Source: Prauserella_A oleivorans
GTDB lineage: Bacteria > Actinomycetota > Actinomycetes > Mycobacteriales > Pseudonocardiaceae
Direction of reading: 5' to 3'
Assembly (NCBI RefSeq): GCF_042685745.1
Contig: NZ_JBHUNT010000001.1
Span: forward strand, 3,348,001-3,412,000
DNA length: 64,000 nucleotides
This document shows positions 24,909 through 38,480 of this stretch, piece after piece; within the stretch, counting starts at the first letter, position 1; each line of letters begins with the position of its first letter. The notes under the pieces were generated by a model. The model did no database searches. It saw only the letters and a list, made by a program, of their open reading frames with translations, and was not told where the DNA came from. Both the position numbers and the translations under genes were made by a program.

Positions 24909-26332
24909 TGAACGACAACCTCAAGCTCTGGGGTGGGCGGTTCGCGAGCGGACCGGCCGAGGCGATGGCGGCGCTGAGCGCGTCGACGCACTTCGACTGG
25001 CGGTTGGCGCCCTACGACATCGCGGGCTCCCGCGCGCACGCTCGCGTCCTGCACAAGGCCGGCCTGCTCACCGACGCGGAGCTGGAGAGCATGCTCGCCG
25101 CGCTCGACACGCTCGCCGAGGACGTCGAGTCGGGCGCGTTCACTCCGACGGTGGCCGACGAGGACGTGCACACGGCCCTGGAGCGTGGCCTGCTGGAGCG
25201 GGCCGGTGCCGAGCTCGGCGGTAAGCTGCGCGCGGGCCGGTCGCGCAACGACCAGGTGGCGACGCTGTTCCGGATGTGGCTGCGGGACGCGGCACGCCGG
25301 GTGGTGGCGGGCACACTCGACGTGGTGGACGCGCTGGTGGAGCAGTCGCGGCGGCATCCGGACGCGGTCCTGCCCGGGCGGACCCACCTGCAGCATGCCC
25401 AGCCCGTGCTGCTCGCCCACCACCTGCTGGCGCACGCGCAGTCGTTGCTGCGCGACATCGGCAGGCTGCGGGACTGGGACGCCCGCACCGCCGAGTCGCC
25501 CTACGGTTCAGGCGCGCTCGCGGGCTCCTCACTCGGCCTGGACCCGGACGCCGTGGCCGCCGAGCTCGGCTTCGACGGTTCGGTCGAGAACTCGATCGAC
25601 GGCACCGCGTCCCGGGACTTCGCGGCCGAGTTCGCGTTCGCGCTGGCGATGCTCTCGGTGAACCTCTCCCGGATCGCCGAGGAGGTCGTCATCTGGAACA
25701 CCGCCGAGTTCGGCTACGTCACGCTGGACGACGCCTGGGCCACCGGCAGTTCGATCATGCCGCAGAAGAAGAACCCGGATGTCGCGGAGCTCACGCGCGG
25801 GAAGGCGGGCAGGCTCATCGGCAACCTGACCGGACTGCTCGCGACGCTCAAGGCGCAGCCGCTCGCCTACAACCGTGATCTGCAGGAGGACAAGGAGCCG
25901 GTCTTCGACTCGGTGGAGCAGCTGGAGCTCCTGTTCCCCGCGATCGCGGGCATGATCGGGACGCTCACGTTCCACACCGATCGGCTCGCCGAGCTCGCGC
26001 CCGCCGGGTTCACGCTGGCCACCGACATCGCCGAGTGGCTGGTGCGCCAGGGCGTGCCGTTCCGCAGCGCGCACGAGGCAGCGGGGGAGTGCGTGCGGGT
26101 CGCCGAGGCGCGGGGTGCCGGACTGGACGAGCTCACCGACGACGAACTCGCCAAGATCCACCCGGCGCTGACCCCCGACGTCCGGGAGGTGCTGACCGTC
26201 GCCGGTTCGATCGCCTCCCGGGACGCCCGGGGTGGGACCGCCCCGGCACAGGTCGCCGAGCAGCGCGACCGGCTCGTCGCCCGGGTCGCCGAGCACCGGG
26301 TGTGGGCGGGAACGCCGACGGTGGCCGGTTAG
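24908..26332 (+). CDS. argH: argininosuccinate lyase
   Basis: Final arginine step, releasing fumarate. 474 residues of the fumarase/aspartase superfamily. N-terminal LWGGRFASGPAEAM, GRTHLQHAQPVLLAHHL near 157, and the superfamily signature loop GSSIMPQKKNPDVAEL near 281 with the catalytic Ser. Start ATG overlaps the argG stop (TGATG). Closes the arg operon. Confidence 0.97.
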   Translation: MNDNLKLWGGRFASGPAEAMAALSASTHFDWRLAPYDIAGSRAHARVLHKAGLLTDAELESMLAALDTLAEDVESGAFTPTVADEDVHTALERGLLERAGAELGGKLRAGRSRNDQVATLFRMWLRDAARRVVAGTLDVVDALVEQSRRHPDAVLPGRTHLQHAQPVLLAHHLLAHAQSLLRDIGRLRDWDARTAESPYGSGALAGSSLGLDPDAVAAELGFDGSVENSIDGTASRDFAAEFAFALAMLSVNLSRIAEEVVIWNTAEFGYVTLDDAWATGSSIMPQKKNPDVAELTRGKAGRLIGNLTGLLATLKAQPLAYNRDLQEDKEPVFDSVEQLELLFPAIAGMIGTLTFHTDRLAELAPAGFTLATDIAEWLVRQGVPFRSAHEAAGECVRVAEARGAGLDELTDDELAKIHPALTPDVREVLTVAGSIASRDARGGTAPAQVAEQRDRLVARVAEHRVWAGTPTVAG

Positions 26333-26373
26333 CCTGAGCCGGCGACAATCACGGCGAGGACACAGGAGGCCCG

Positions 26374-27096
26374 GTGAGCGAGGATTGCGGAACGTGCGCG
26401 CCACCCGCTCACCGGGCCCGATCGGGTGCGGGAAGCCGTGGGAACACAGGGGGCCGGGTGACGGACGACGCTGACCACGACCGGGTGGTGTGCCGGGACG
26501 AGCTGGCCATCGATCCGGTCGAGCTGGCTCCGCGACTGCTCGGGTGCGTGCTGGAGTCGCGGAGTGACCAGGGAGTCGTGCGGGTGCGGCTCGCCGAGGT
26601 GGAGGCCTACCGGGGTCTCGACGACCCGGCGTCCCACTGTTACCGCGGCCGCACGCCTCGCAACGAGGTCATGTGGGGGCCGGCGGGGCACCTGTACGTC
26701 TACTTCGTGTACGGCATGCATTTCTGTGCCAACATCGTCGGCCTCACCGACGGCGAGCCGGGCGCTGTCCTGCTGCGCGCGGGCGAGGTGGTGCAGGGAC
26801 AGGAGCTGGCGCGTTCGCGCCGGCCGACCGCGCGCGGCAACGGCACGGTCGCCAAGGGCCCCGCGGTGCTGACCTCGGTGCTCGGCGTCGACCGAGCGCA
26901 CAACGGCATCGATCTCACCGACCCGTCGTCACCGGTGCGGCTGCTCGCAGGCTCGGACGTCCCCGAGGAGCGCGTCCGCACGGGCCCGCGGGTCGGTGTC
27001 GCCGCGGCCATGGACATCCCGTGGCGGTTTTGGATCGACGGATCCCCGGCCGTGAGCATGTACCGGCGGGGCGGCCGCGTGCGCGCCCGATCCTGA
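26374..27096 (+). CDS. mpg: 3-methyladenine DNA glycosylase (Mpg/AAG family)
   Basis: Base-excision enzyme that flips and removes alkylated purines. 240 residues. Family features: ELAPRLLGCVL, the catalytic Glu region VRLAEVEAYRGLDDPASHCYRG, the intercalating-loop region MWGPAGHLYVYFVYGMHFCANIV and GNGTVAKGPAVLTSVLG. The GTG at 26374 follows AGGAGG with 4-nt spacing; a second GTG at 26458 would remove a 28-residue Cys/Arg-rich extension and give typical family length, so the start is open. It follows argH by 41 nt. A -10-like GACAAT (26344-26349) may drive it; no PafBC element seen. Confidence 0.92.
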   Translation: MSEDCGTCAPPAHRARSGAGSRGNTGGRVTDDADHDRVVCRDELAIDPVELAPRLLGCVLESRSDQGVVRVRLAEVEAYRGLDDPASHCYRGRTPRNEVMWGPAGHLYVYFVYGMHFCANIVGLTDGEPGAVLLRAGEVVQGQELARSRRPTARGNGTVAKGPAVLTSVLGVDRAHNGIDLTDPSSPVRLLAGSDVPEERVRTGPRVGVAAAMDIPWRFWIDGSPAVSMYRRGGRVRARS

Positions 27097-27108
27097 CGTG
27101 GCCGTTGG

Positions 27109-27912
27109 TCACGGGCGGGCTGCCTTCTCGCCGTGCACGGCCGTGTATTCCGCCGCCAGCCACGGACCGAGGTCGTCGAGCAGCACACGCAGCGCGGAGG
27201 CATCGGCCGAGCCCCGGCCAACGTCCACGGCGAGACGCATCTGTCCGGCGCGCTCGGGGTAGTAGTGCCCAAAGACCCCGGCGGATCGGTTCAGGTCGCT
27301 GGTCCAGCCGCCCCAGCGCGGCATCACCAGGGTGAACCCGGTCCGGACCAGGCGCCTGCCGACGCTGCGACCGAGCGCCCGGCGGTCGTGCTCGGTGGCC
27401 GCTCGCGCCGCACGCAGTCGCCACGGCGGAAGCAGCGACGCGAGATCGCCGTTGGTCTCCCGCGCGAGCAGGGACGTCGGCCGGTACCGGGGGAGGTGCT
27501 CGGCGAGGTCGGGCCCGGTCAGCGGAGTGCACAGGCATGCGACGAAGAACCCGCCGTCGTATCGTTCGCGTTCGCTGAGCAGGTCGGTCGCGCAGGCCAG
27601 GCCGATGGCGGCGCCGTCGATCTGCGGGAACGCCCTGTCGAGTTCGGCCTCGACGGTCTGCGCGTCCGCGCGGTCGGCGTCGGTCGGTAGGCGCCGCAGC
27701 GCGAGCAGCATGTCCAGATCGGACACTCCCGCGACCGCCGTGCCGCGCGGCACGCTGCCGTACAGGTAGGCGCTGTGCAGCCGCGTAGCGCCGAACGTGG
27801 CGGTGATGAGACTGCGGGCGGCGTCGACCACCGGCGTGAAGACAGCGGGTACGCGGGCCGGCGAGCCCTCGCGGGCGATCGTGCCGTCCGGCCGCAGTCC
27901 GCGATGCTCCAC
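27109..27912 (-). CDS. nucleotidyltransferase-domain protein
   Basis: A 267-residue protein with a Pol-beta-type minimal nucleotidyltransferase domain: YGSVPRGTAVAGVSDLDML near residue 50-70 gives the GS-x-RG-x-SDxD metal site. A C-terminal helical region (GWTSDLNRSAGVFGHYYPERAGQM) has no assignment. Related families adenylylate small molecules such as aminoglycosides or act as toxins, but nothing here fixes the substrate. GTG 27912 has a -10-like CAGACT ending six bases before it. It converges on mpg and is divergent from tyrS. Confidence 0.75.
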   Translation of the reverse strand: MEHRGLRPDGTIAREGSPARVPAVFTPVVDAARSLITATFGATRLHSAYLYGSVPRGTAVAGVSDLDMLLALRRLPTDADRADAQTVEAELDRAFPQIDGAAIGLACATDLLSERERYDGGFFVACLCTPLTGPDLAEHLPRYRPTSLLARETNGDLASLLPPWRLRAARAATEHDRRALGRSVGRRLVRTGFTLVMPRWGGWTSDLNRSAGVFGHYYPERAGQMRLAVDVGRGSADASALRVLLDDLGPWLAAEYTAVHGEKAARP

Positions 27913-27961
27913 CCCGTCAGTCTGCACGCCCCACGACGGGGCGTTCGCGGAGGTGGGGACA

Positions 27962-29245
27962 ATGGACGGCGTGAGTGAGCACATCCTTGACGAGCTGGCC
28001 TGGCGAGGGCTGATCACCCAGTCCACCGACCTCGACGCGTTGCGCCGCGACCTCGACGACGGTCCGATCGCCGTCTACATCGGCTTCGACCCCACGGCGC
28101 CGAGTCTGCACGCGGGCCACCTCGTCCAGATGCTGGTGCTGCGGCGGTTCCAGAACGCCGGGCACCGGCCGGTGCTCCTCGCCGGCGGCGGGACCGGGCT
28201 GATCGGCGATCCGCGCGATGTCGGCGAGCGCACGCTCAACTCCGAGGAGACCGTGCGCGAGTGGGCGGAGCGCCTGCGCGGTCAGCTCGCGACATTCGTC
28301 GACTTCGACCATGCCGACGTGCCTCCCATCGAGGTCAACAACCTCGACTGGCTCGGCACGATGCCGGTGCCCACGTTCCTGCGCGATGTCGGCAAGCACT
28401 TCTCGGTCAACACGATGCTGGCGCGCGAGACCGTCAAACGCCGGCTGGAGGGCGATGGCATCTCCTACACCGAGTTCAGCTACATGCTCCTGCAGGCCAA
28501 CGACTACCGGGAGCTCTACGAGCGGCACGGCGTGAAGCTTCAGGTCGGCGGGTCGGACCAGTGGGGCAACATCGTCGCCGGCGTCGACCTGATCCGGCGC
28601 GTGCACGGCGTGCAGGTGCACGCGCTGACCACGCCGCTCGTCACCGACTCCGAGGGACGCAAGCTGGGCAAGTCGACCGGCGGCGGCAACGTGTGGCTCG
28701 ATCCCGAGATGACGTCGCCGTACGCCTGGTACCAGTACTTCCTCAACCTGCCGGACGCCAGCGTCGTGGAGTACCTCAAGCTGCTGACGTTCCTGGACTC
28801 CGACGAGATCGCGGAACTCGAGACGGCCACCGCGGAACGTCCCGCAGCCCGGCTCGGCCAGCGCCGGCTCGCGCAGGAGCTCACCGATCTCGTGCACGGT
28901 CCCGAGCAGACGGCGCAAGTCATCGCGGCGAGCCAGGCCCTCTTCGGCCGGGGTGACCTCGCGAGCTTGGACGCGGCGACGTTGAAGTCCGCGCTCGCCG
29001 AGGTGCCCACCGGCGAGGTGAAGCTGTCCGACGAACCGACGATCGTCGACCTGCTCGTGGCGGCGGGGCTCGTCGACAGCAAGGGCGCGGCACGGCGCAC
29101 CGTCAAGGAGGGCGGTGCGTACGTCAACAACAGCAAGATCACCGACGAGACGTGGCGGCCGGCGGCCACGGACGCGCTGCACGGCCAATGGCTCGTGGTG
29201 CGTCGCGGCAAGCGCACCCTGGCCGGAGTGCGACTCCTGGGCTGA
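27962..29245 (+). CDS. tyrS: tyrosyl-tRNA synthetase
   Basis: Class I synthetase, 427 residues. HIGH-type motif DPTAPSLHAGHLV near residue 40, KMSKS-type motif KLGKSTGG near 230, and the C-terminal S4 RNA-binding domain (KGAARRTVKEGGAYVNN). ATG 27962 is placed 8 nt from GGAGGTG; a GTG nine bases further in is an alternative. Only 49 bp separate it from the divergent nucleotidyltransferase gene. No T-box leader is present. Confidence 0.97.
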   Translation: MDGVSEHILDELAWRGLITQSTDLDALRRDLDDGPIAVYIGFDPTAPSLHAGHLVQMLVLRRFQNAGHRPVLLAGGGTGLIGDPRDVGERTLNSEETVREWAERLRGQLATFVDFDHADVPPIEVNNLDWLGTMPVPTFLRDVGKHFSVNTMLARETVKRRLEGDGISYTEFSYMLLQANDYRELYERHGVKLQVGGSDQWGNIVAGVDLIRRVHGVQVHALTTPLVTDSEGRKLGKSTGGGNVWLDPEMTSPYAWYQYFLNLPDASVVEYLKLLTFLDSDEIAELETATAERPAARLGQRRLAQELTDLVHGPEQTAQVIAASQALFGRGDLASLDAATLKSALAEVPTGEVKLSDEPTIVDLLVAAGLVDSKGAARRTVKEGGAYVNNSKITDETWRPAATDALHGQWLVVRRGKRTLAGVRLLG

Positions 29246-29250
29246 TCCGG

Positions 29251-29296
29251 CGCCTGAACTGGGGTTTTGCGTCAAGGGGACCCCCCTGTTCAGGCG
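29251..29296 (+). terminator. tyrS terminator hairpin
   Basis: CGCCTGAAC (29251-29259) pairs with GTTCAGGCG (29288-29296) and the inner GGGG/CCCC runs extend the stem. It begins six bases after the tyrS stop. There is no U-tract. Confidence 0.7.
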
Positions 29297-29317
29297 GTCT
29301 GACGGGGCATGTAATCT
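29289..29317 (+). promoter_or_regulatory. candidate rrn promoter P1
   Basis: TTCAGG (29289-29294), 17-nt spacer, TAATCT (29312-29317). The -35 overlaps the terminator stem of tyrS. Weak -35, fair -10. Confidence 0.35.
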
Positions 29318-29406
29318 TTTCTTCGTCGCCGGGGAGACCGGGCAGGTGGGAGACCACGGAGCCCGGGTTACCAGGCGAGGGGACACGAACCAAGCTCCCA
29401 CGGCTG

Positions 29407-29415
29407 TGGTAGAGT
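29407..29415 (+). promoter_or_regulatory. candidate rrn promoter P2 (extended -10)
   Basis: TGGTAGAGT (29407-29415) fits an extended -10 (TGnTAnnnT). No convincing -35. It would give a 16S leader of about 200 nt. Confidence 0.4.
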
Positions 29416-29510
29416 GGGTGTTCCCAATCGGAGCGACAAGCCCCCACAACGAACCGGAAGGTTTGAGTCGGGGTCGGTCACGCTCCGGGTGTTTGAAACA
29501 ATGTGCGTGT

Positions 29511-29527
29511 TGTTTGAGAACTCAACA
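29511..29527 (+). promoter_or_regulatory. rrn leader antitermination-type element
   Basis: TGTTTGAGAACTCAACA in the leader about 100 nt before 16S is the element commonly seen in actinobacterial rrn leaders (box A/box B region). A partial copy TGTTTGAGAATTGTA lies before 23S (31335-31349). Confidence 0.5.
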
Positions 29528-29620
29528 GTGTGTTTGTGAGCTTGTAGTCTTGTTGTTTGTGTGACCCTGTTTTGGGTTTCTTTGAGGCTATTGTTGTAGC
29601 TGGGTTTTCTCTTTGATGCA

Positions 29621-34500
<4,880 letters not shown>

Positions 34501-34502
<2 letters not shown>

Positions 34503-34547
34503 ACGAAGATGCTGCGCACCCACTCTACGATTCTGAAACACCACACC
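34501..34547 (+). repeat. 3' arm of 23S RNase III processing stem
   Basis: CCACGAAGATGCTGCGCACC onward to CACCACACC pairs with the 5' arm at 31328-31373. Together they allow RNase III-type release of pre-23S. Confidence 0.8.
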
Positions 34548-34596
34548 GAGCCCCGCCTAGGGGCAGCAACAACAGTCGGTGTGTTGTTTCGTAGTG

Positions 34597-34714
34597 TTTC
34601 GGTGGTGATAGCGGTGGGGACACGCCCGGTCCCATTCCGAACCCGGAAGCTAAGCCCACCAGCGCCGATGGTACTGCACCCGAAGGGGTGTGGGAGAGTA
34701 GGACACCGCCGAAC
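34597..34714 (+). rRNA. rrf: 5S ribosomal RNA
   Basis: About 118 nt. Terminal stem TCGGTGGTG/CACCGCCGA closes the molecule, and the conserved core CGCCCGGTCCCATTCCGAAC and GGAAGCTAAG are present. It follows 23S by about 95 nt in the usual 16S-23S-5S order. Confidence 0.95.
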
Positions 34715-34727
34715 AAAACGTGAATGA

Positions 34728-34782
34728 CTAGGGGCCCGTCCGGTCCGACCCCGAAGGGGTCAGGGACCAGGCGGGCCCCTAG
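34728..34782 (+). terminator. rrn operon terminator
   Basis: CTAGGGGCCCG (34728-34738) pairs with CGGGCCCCTAG (34772-34782), with a second hairpin GACCCC-GAA-GGGGTC inside (34747-34761). Very strong nested stem directly after 5S. Confidence 0.85.
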
Positions 34783-34821
34783 CATGTTCAGGCTCAGAAC
34801 TTCAGCAGTAGGAGGACTCTC

Positions 34822-36417
34822 GTGTCCGAGAGCGGTCGGCGCGACTCAGAGGGCGGCGGCGAGTTCCGTCGTTCCGAGCGGGCACAAGGCGCCGGCAACG
34901 GTCGCGAGCGGCGGACCGAGGGGCGCGGTCGGCACGACGACGGCCCGGCAGGGGGACGGCGGTTCGGTGGCCAGGGATACCGTGGCGGCGAAGGCCGGTC
35001 CGGAGGTTACCGGGGCGAGGCCCGGTCCTCGGGTGGCTATCGGGGGGAAGGCCGCTCCGCCGGCGGATACCGCGGAGGCGACCGGTCGCAGCGCGGTGAC
35101 CGCCCACGTTGGGACGACGGTCCGCGGGACCGACGGGACGACCAGCGCAGCGGCGGTTCGCGCCGCGACGATCGTCCCTACCGGCGCAAGGGTGAGGGCA
35201 GCGCACGCGACGATCGTTGGTCGCGGGGCGACCGGCCGTACCAGGGAGACCGTTCCCGCCGGGATGACCGGCGCGAGGGCGACCGTCGTCGGTGGAACGA
35301 CCGTCCTGGCCGGGACGACAGGTTCGGGCGCGATGACCGGTCGGGGCGGGATGACCGCCGCCGGGACGATCGGTCCGATCGAAACGACCGCCCGCGCTGG
35401 GACAACCGATCCGGCAAGGACGACCGCTCCTACCGCGGGGACCGTTTCCGCTCCGGCGACCGTCCCGACCGCGGTGACCGGTCCCGGCGCGACGACCGGT
35501 TCTCCCGCGACGATCGTGGCTCCCGGGGCGAGGGCGGGCACCGCACCGATCGGTCGTCCCGCGAGGGTCGGCCGTACCGCGGTGACCGGCAGGACAAGCC
35601 GAGGTGGGACGACCGTCCGCGCGGCGGCCGTGACCAGCGGAGGGAGAGCGACCGCCGGGACGACCGCCGCCGGGGCGGCAAGCCCCAGCACGGGGCGCCT
35701 CGCGGCACCGATCGGCCCGTCGGCGACCGGGCCGTCGCCAGGGAACTGCTCGAGGCGCCGGAACTGCCGGAGGGTGCGGAGTTCACCGAGCTCGACGCCG
35801 AGGTGCGGCGCGAACTGCGGTCGCTGCCCAAGGACCTCGCCGAGCGCATCGGCAGGCATCTGGTGGCTGCGGGCATGCTCGTCGACTCGGACCCCGAGGC
35901 CGCACTGGAGCACGCCCGGTACGCGAAGTCGAAGGCCTCGAGGATTCCCATCGTGCGGGAGGCGGTCGGACTCGCGGCCTACCACGCGGGCAACTGGTCG
36001 GAGGCGCTGTCGGAGCTGCGCGCCGTGCGGCGGATGACGCACACCGACACCCACGTCGCGGTCATCGCCGACTCCGAGCGCGCGCTCGGCCGGCCCGAAC
36101 GCGCACTCGACATCGCCAAGGAGACCGACACCGCGAACCTGCCCAAGGAGATCGAGGTCGAGCTGCGGATCGTCGCCGCGGGCGCCCGGCGCGATCTCGG
36201 CCAGCTCGACGCCGCCGTCGTGGCGTTGCAGGGCGACGACCTCGATCCGAAGCGGCCTCAGCCGTGGAGCGCGCGCCTGTTCTACGCCTACGCCGACAAC
36301 CTTGCCGCCGCCGGGCGCACGGACGAGGCCGTGCGCTGGTTCCTCCGCGCCGCCGACGTCGACAGCGAGGAGGAGACCGACGCGGCCGAGCGAGCGGCGG
36401 AGCTCTCCGGTGACTGA
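34822..36417 (+). CDS. TPR-like protein with long Arg/Asp/Gly-rich disordered region
   Basis: 531 residues in two unlike halves. Residues 1 to about 300 are low-complexity, made of RDDR, YRGDR, RWDDRP and GGYRGE units, almost only Arg, Asp, Gly, Ser and Tyr: a mixed-charge intrinsically disordered region. From about 304 (ARELLEAPELPEGAEF) comes a helical-repeat domain with TPR-like units (DPEAALEHARYAKSKA, AAYHAGNWSEALSELRAVRRM, AYADNLAAAGRTDEAVRWFLRAADVD). The C-terminal half and its place match Rv1691. RGD/RGG-like tails often bind RNA, and it lies right after rrn, but RNA binding is inference. GTG start with AGGAGGACT just upstream. Confidence 0.8.
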   Translation: MSESGRRDSEGGGEFRRSERAQGAGNGRERRTEGRGRHDDGPAGGRRFGGQGYRGGEGRSGGYRGEARSSGGYRGEGRSAGGYRGGDRSQRGDRPRWDDGPRDRRDDQRSGGSRRDDRPYRRKGEGSARDDRWSRGDRPYQGDRSRRDDRREGDRRRWNDRPGRDDRFGRDDRSGRDDRRRDDRSDRNDRPRWDNRSGKDDRSYRGDRFRSGDRPDRGDRSRRDDRFSRDDRGSRGEGGHRTDRSSREGRPYRGDRQDKPRWDDRPRGGRDQRRESDRRDDRRRGGKPQHGAPRGTDRPVGDRAVARELLEAPELPEGAEFTELDAEVRRELRSLPKDLAERIGRHLVAAGMLVDSDPEAALEHARYAKSKASRIPIVREAVGLAAYHAGNWSEALSELRAVRRMTHTDTHVAVIADSERALGRPERALDIAKETDTANLPKEIEVELRIVAAGARRDLGQLDAAVVALQGDDLDPKRPQPWSARLFYAYADNLAAAGRTDEAVRWFLRAADVDSEEETDAAERAAELSGD

Positions 36418-37405
36418 CGCGTTGCTGGACCGGCACGACGCGCTCCTGCTCGACCTGGACGGCACCGTGTACCGCGGGACCGAGCCGGTCGCCGGTGCCG
36501 CCGATGCGATCGAGCGGGCCCGGCTGCGCGGAACGCCCCTGCGTTTCGTCACCAACAACGCGTCGAAGGCGCCGGAGGCGGTGGTCGAGCACCTGCGGTC
36601 GGTCGGCATCCCCGCCACTCCCGACGAGGTCAACACCAGCGCACAGGCGGCCGCGCAGATTCTGCGGGAACGCCTGCCCGCAGGCGCGCCGGTGCTCGTC
36701 GTGGGCACGGCGGCGCTGACGGCCCAGGTGGAGAACGCCGGCTTCGAGGCCGTCCGCGCGACGGGCGACGGTGTCGCCGCGGTCGTGCAGGGCCACTCAC
36801 CCGAGACCGGCTGGGCCGACCTCGCCGAAGCCTGCCTCGCCATCCGCTCGGGCGCGTTGTGGGTCGCCTGCAACAACGACACGACCCTGCCCGCCGAACG
36901 GGGTCTGCTCCCGGGCAACGGTGCGATGGTGGCCGCGCTGCGTGCCGCCACCGACCAGGAACCGCTGGTCGCGGGCAAGCCGGAGCCGCCGCTCTTCCGC
37001 ACCGCCGCCGACACCGTGGGAGCCCGCAACGCCCTGGTGGCCGGCGACCGGCTCGACACCGACATCGCGGGTGCGCTCGCCGCGGGGTTGGACGCACTCG
37101 TCGTCCTCACCGGCGTCGCGACGCCGGAGAGCCTGCTCGCCGCGTCGCCCGCCGAACGGCCCCGGTACCTGGCCGCCGACCTGGACGCGCTCGACGAACC
37201 CGCCGACGCACTGGAGATCGGACCCCGGGACGGGTGGACCGTACGAGTCGAGCACGACGTGCTCGTCGCCACGAGCGACGCGGGCCGGAACGAGCTGGAT
37301 CTGCTGCGCGCGCTGTGCGACGCCGCGTGGCGGCACGGCACCGGCACCGTCCGCCCCGGCGACGAGGTGACGGCCGCCGCGTTCGGCAAGCTCGGACTCG
37401 CGTAA
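36410..37405 (+). CDS. HAD-IIA family phosphatase (Rv1692-like)
   Basis: 331-residue HAD hydrolase of subfamily IIA. Motif 1 LLLDLDGTVYRG with the nucleophile Asp near residue 14, motif 2 FVTNNAS near 47, the substrate cap, then VAGKPEPPLF with the motif 3 Lys and GDRLDTDIAGA with motif 4. A C-terminal extension of about 80 residues follows. The M. tuberculosis neighbour-equivalent Rv1692 is described as a glycerol-3-phosphate phosphatase, so that activity is plausible here. GTG start overlaps the TPR gene by 8 nt. Confidence 0.88.
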   Translation: MTDALLDRHDALLLDLDGTVYRGTEPVAGAADAIERARLRGTPLRFVTNNASKAPEAVVEHLRSVGIPATPDEVNTSAQAAAQILRERLPAGAPVLVVGTAALTAQVENAGFEAVRATGDGVAAVVQGHSPETGWADLAEACLAIRSGALWVACNNDTTLPAERGLLPGNGAMVAALRAATDQEPLVAGKPEPPLFRTAADTVGARNALVAGDRLDTDIAGALAAGLDALVVLTGVATPESLLAASPAERPRYLAADLDALDEPADALEIGPRDGWTVRVEHDVLVATSDAGRNELDLLRALCDAAWRHGTGTVRPGDEVTAAAFGKLGLA

Positions 37406-37446
37406 CGCGGCCACCGTCACACGACCGCATCGGATAGCGTTGAAGC

Positions 37447-37665
37447 GTGCACGAACAGACGAACCCCGTACCACGGCCGGTCCCCGGGCCGCCACCCGGG
37501 ATGTCGGGGCAGGCGCCGCAGGAGACCGACCCGCGTGCCGGAATCGAGGAGGCCATCGCCGGGCTCGACGAGCTCGACGACCTGCCCGTGGCCGAGCACG
37601 TCGAACGCTTCGACGCGGTGCACACCGAGCTCACCGTGGCACTGTCCAGCATCGACAAGGTCTAG
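37447..37665 (+). CDS. small conserved protein (Rv1693-like)
   Basis: 72 residues. Pro-rich N-terminus (PVPRPVPGPPPGMSGQ) and an acidic helical C-terminus (IEEAIAGLDELDDLPVAEHVERFDAVHTELTVALSSID). Function unknown; a similar small gene occurs at this position before tlyA in mycobacteria. GTG start with TAGCGT (37435-37440) ending six bases before, so it probably heads a leaderless transcript tlyA-nadK. Two bases separate it from tlyA. Confidence 0.7.
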   Translation: MHEQTNPVPRPVPGPPPGMSGQAPQETDPRAGIEEAIAGLDELDDLPVAEHVERFDAVHTELTVALSSIDKV

Positions 37666-37667
37666 CG

Positions 37668-38480
37668 ATGCCGCGACGAGCGCGCCTGGACGCCGAGCTC
37701 GTGCGGCGGGGCCTCGCGCGGTCCCGCGAGCACGCGAGCTCGCTCATCAGCGAGGGCAAGGTGACCGTCCGGGGCATGGTCGCCCGCAAGGCCGCCACCG
37801 GGGTGGAGGCCGATGCCGCCATCGTGGTCCGTGCGGTCGACGATCCCGGCTGGGCGTCCCGGGGCGCCTACAAGCTGCTCGGCGCGCTCAAGGCGTTCGA
37901 GGCGGACGGGTTGTCGGTCCGCGGCAAACGCTGCCTGGACGCGGGCGCGTCCACCGGCGGGTTCACCGACGTCCTGCTGCGTGAGGGCGCGCGGCAGGTC
38001 GTCGCCGCCGATGTGGGGCGCGGGCTGCTCGACTGGCGGCTCCAGAGCGACGAACGCGTCGTGGTACTGGACAAGACCAACGTCCGTAACCTCACGCCCG
38101 AGAGCATCGGCGGCCAGGTCGACCTCGTCGTGGCCGACCTGTCGTTCATCTCGCTCCGGCTCGTGCTGCCCGCGCTCGCCGCGTGCGCCGCGGACGGCGC
38201 CGACCTCGTGCCGATGGTCAAGCCGCAATTCGAGGTCGGCAAGGACCGGCTCGGCAGCGGGGGCGTCGTGCGGGATCCCGAGCTGCGGGCACAGGCGGTG
38301 CTGGATGTGCTTGGCGCCGCGGCCGAACTCGGCCTGCACCCCCGCGGCGTGACGGCCAGCCCGCTGCCCGGGCCGTCGGGCAACGTCGAGTACTTCGTCT
38401 GGCTCCGGCGCACCGACGACGGACCCGCCGTCGACGTGGCCGGCCTCGTACGGACCGCAGTCCGGGAGGGACCGTCGTGA
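37668..38480 (+). CDS. tlyA: 16S/23S rRNA 2'-O-methyltransferase TlyA
   Basis: Methylates rRNA ribose at sites that affect capreomycin sensitivity in mycobacteria. 270 residues: an S4 RNA-binding domain at the N-terminus (RLDAELVRRGLARSREHA), then an FtsJ-like methyltransferase with motif I LDAGASTGGFTDVLL near 85 and VADLSFISLR near 150, and MVKPQFEVGKDR near 182 with the catalytic Lys. The name also reflects an old haemolysin label. Overlaps nadK by 4 nt. Confidence 0.95.
   Translation: MPRRARLDAELVRRGLARSREHASSLISEGKVTVRGMVARKAATGVEADAAIVVRAVDDPGWASRGAYKLLGALKAFEADGLSVRGKRCLDAGASTGGFTDVLLREGARQVVAADVGRGLLDWRLQSDERVVVLDKTNVRNLTPESIGGQVDLVVADLSFISLRLVLPALAACAADGADLVPMVKPQFEVGKDRLGSGGVVRDPELRAQAVLDVLGAAAELGLHPRGVTASPLPGPSGNVEYFVWLRRTDDGPAVDVAGLVRTAVREGPS

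Noticed and set aside
35160..35700. The repeated RDDR/GACCG tract as a possible CRISPR or minisatellite array
   Set aside because: Units are irregular, vary by codon choice and keep the reading frame; no fixed direct repeat with spacers.
34846..37389. Long minus-strand frame opposite the TPR and HAD genes, rich in Val/Pro/Ala repeats
   Set aside because: It is the reverse complement of the RDDR repeats; the plus-strand frame has the recognisable TPR and HAD domains.
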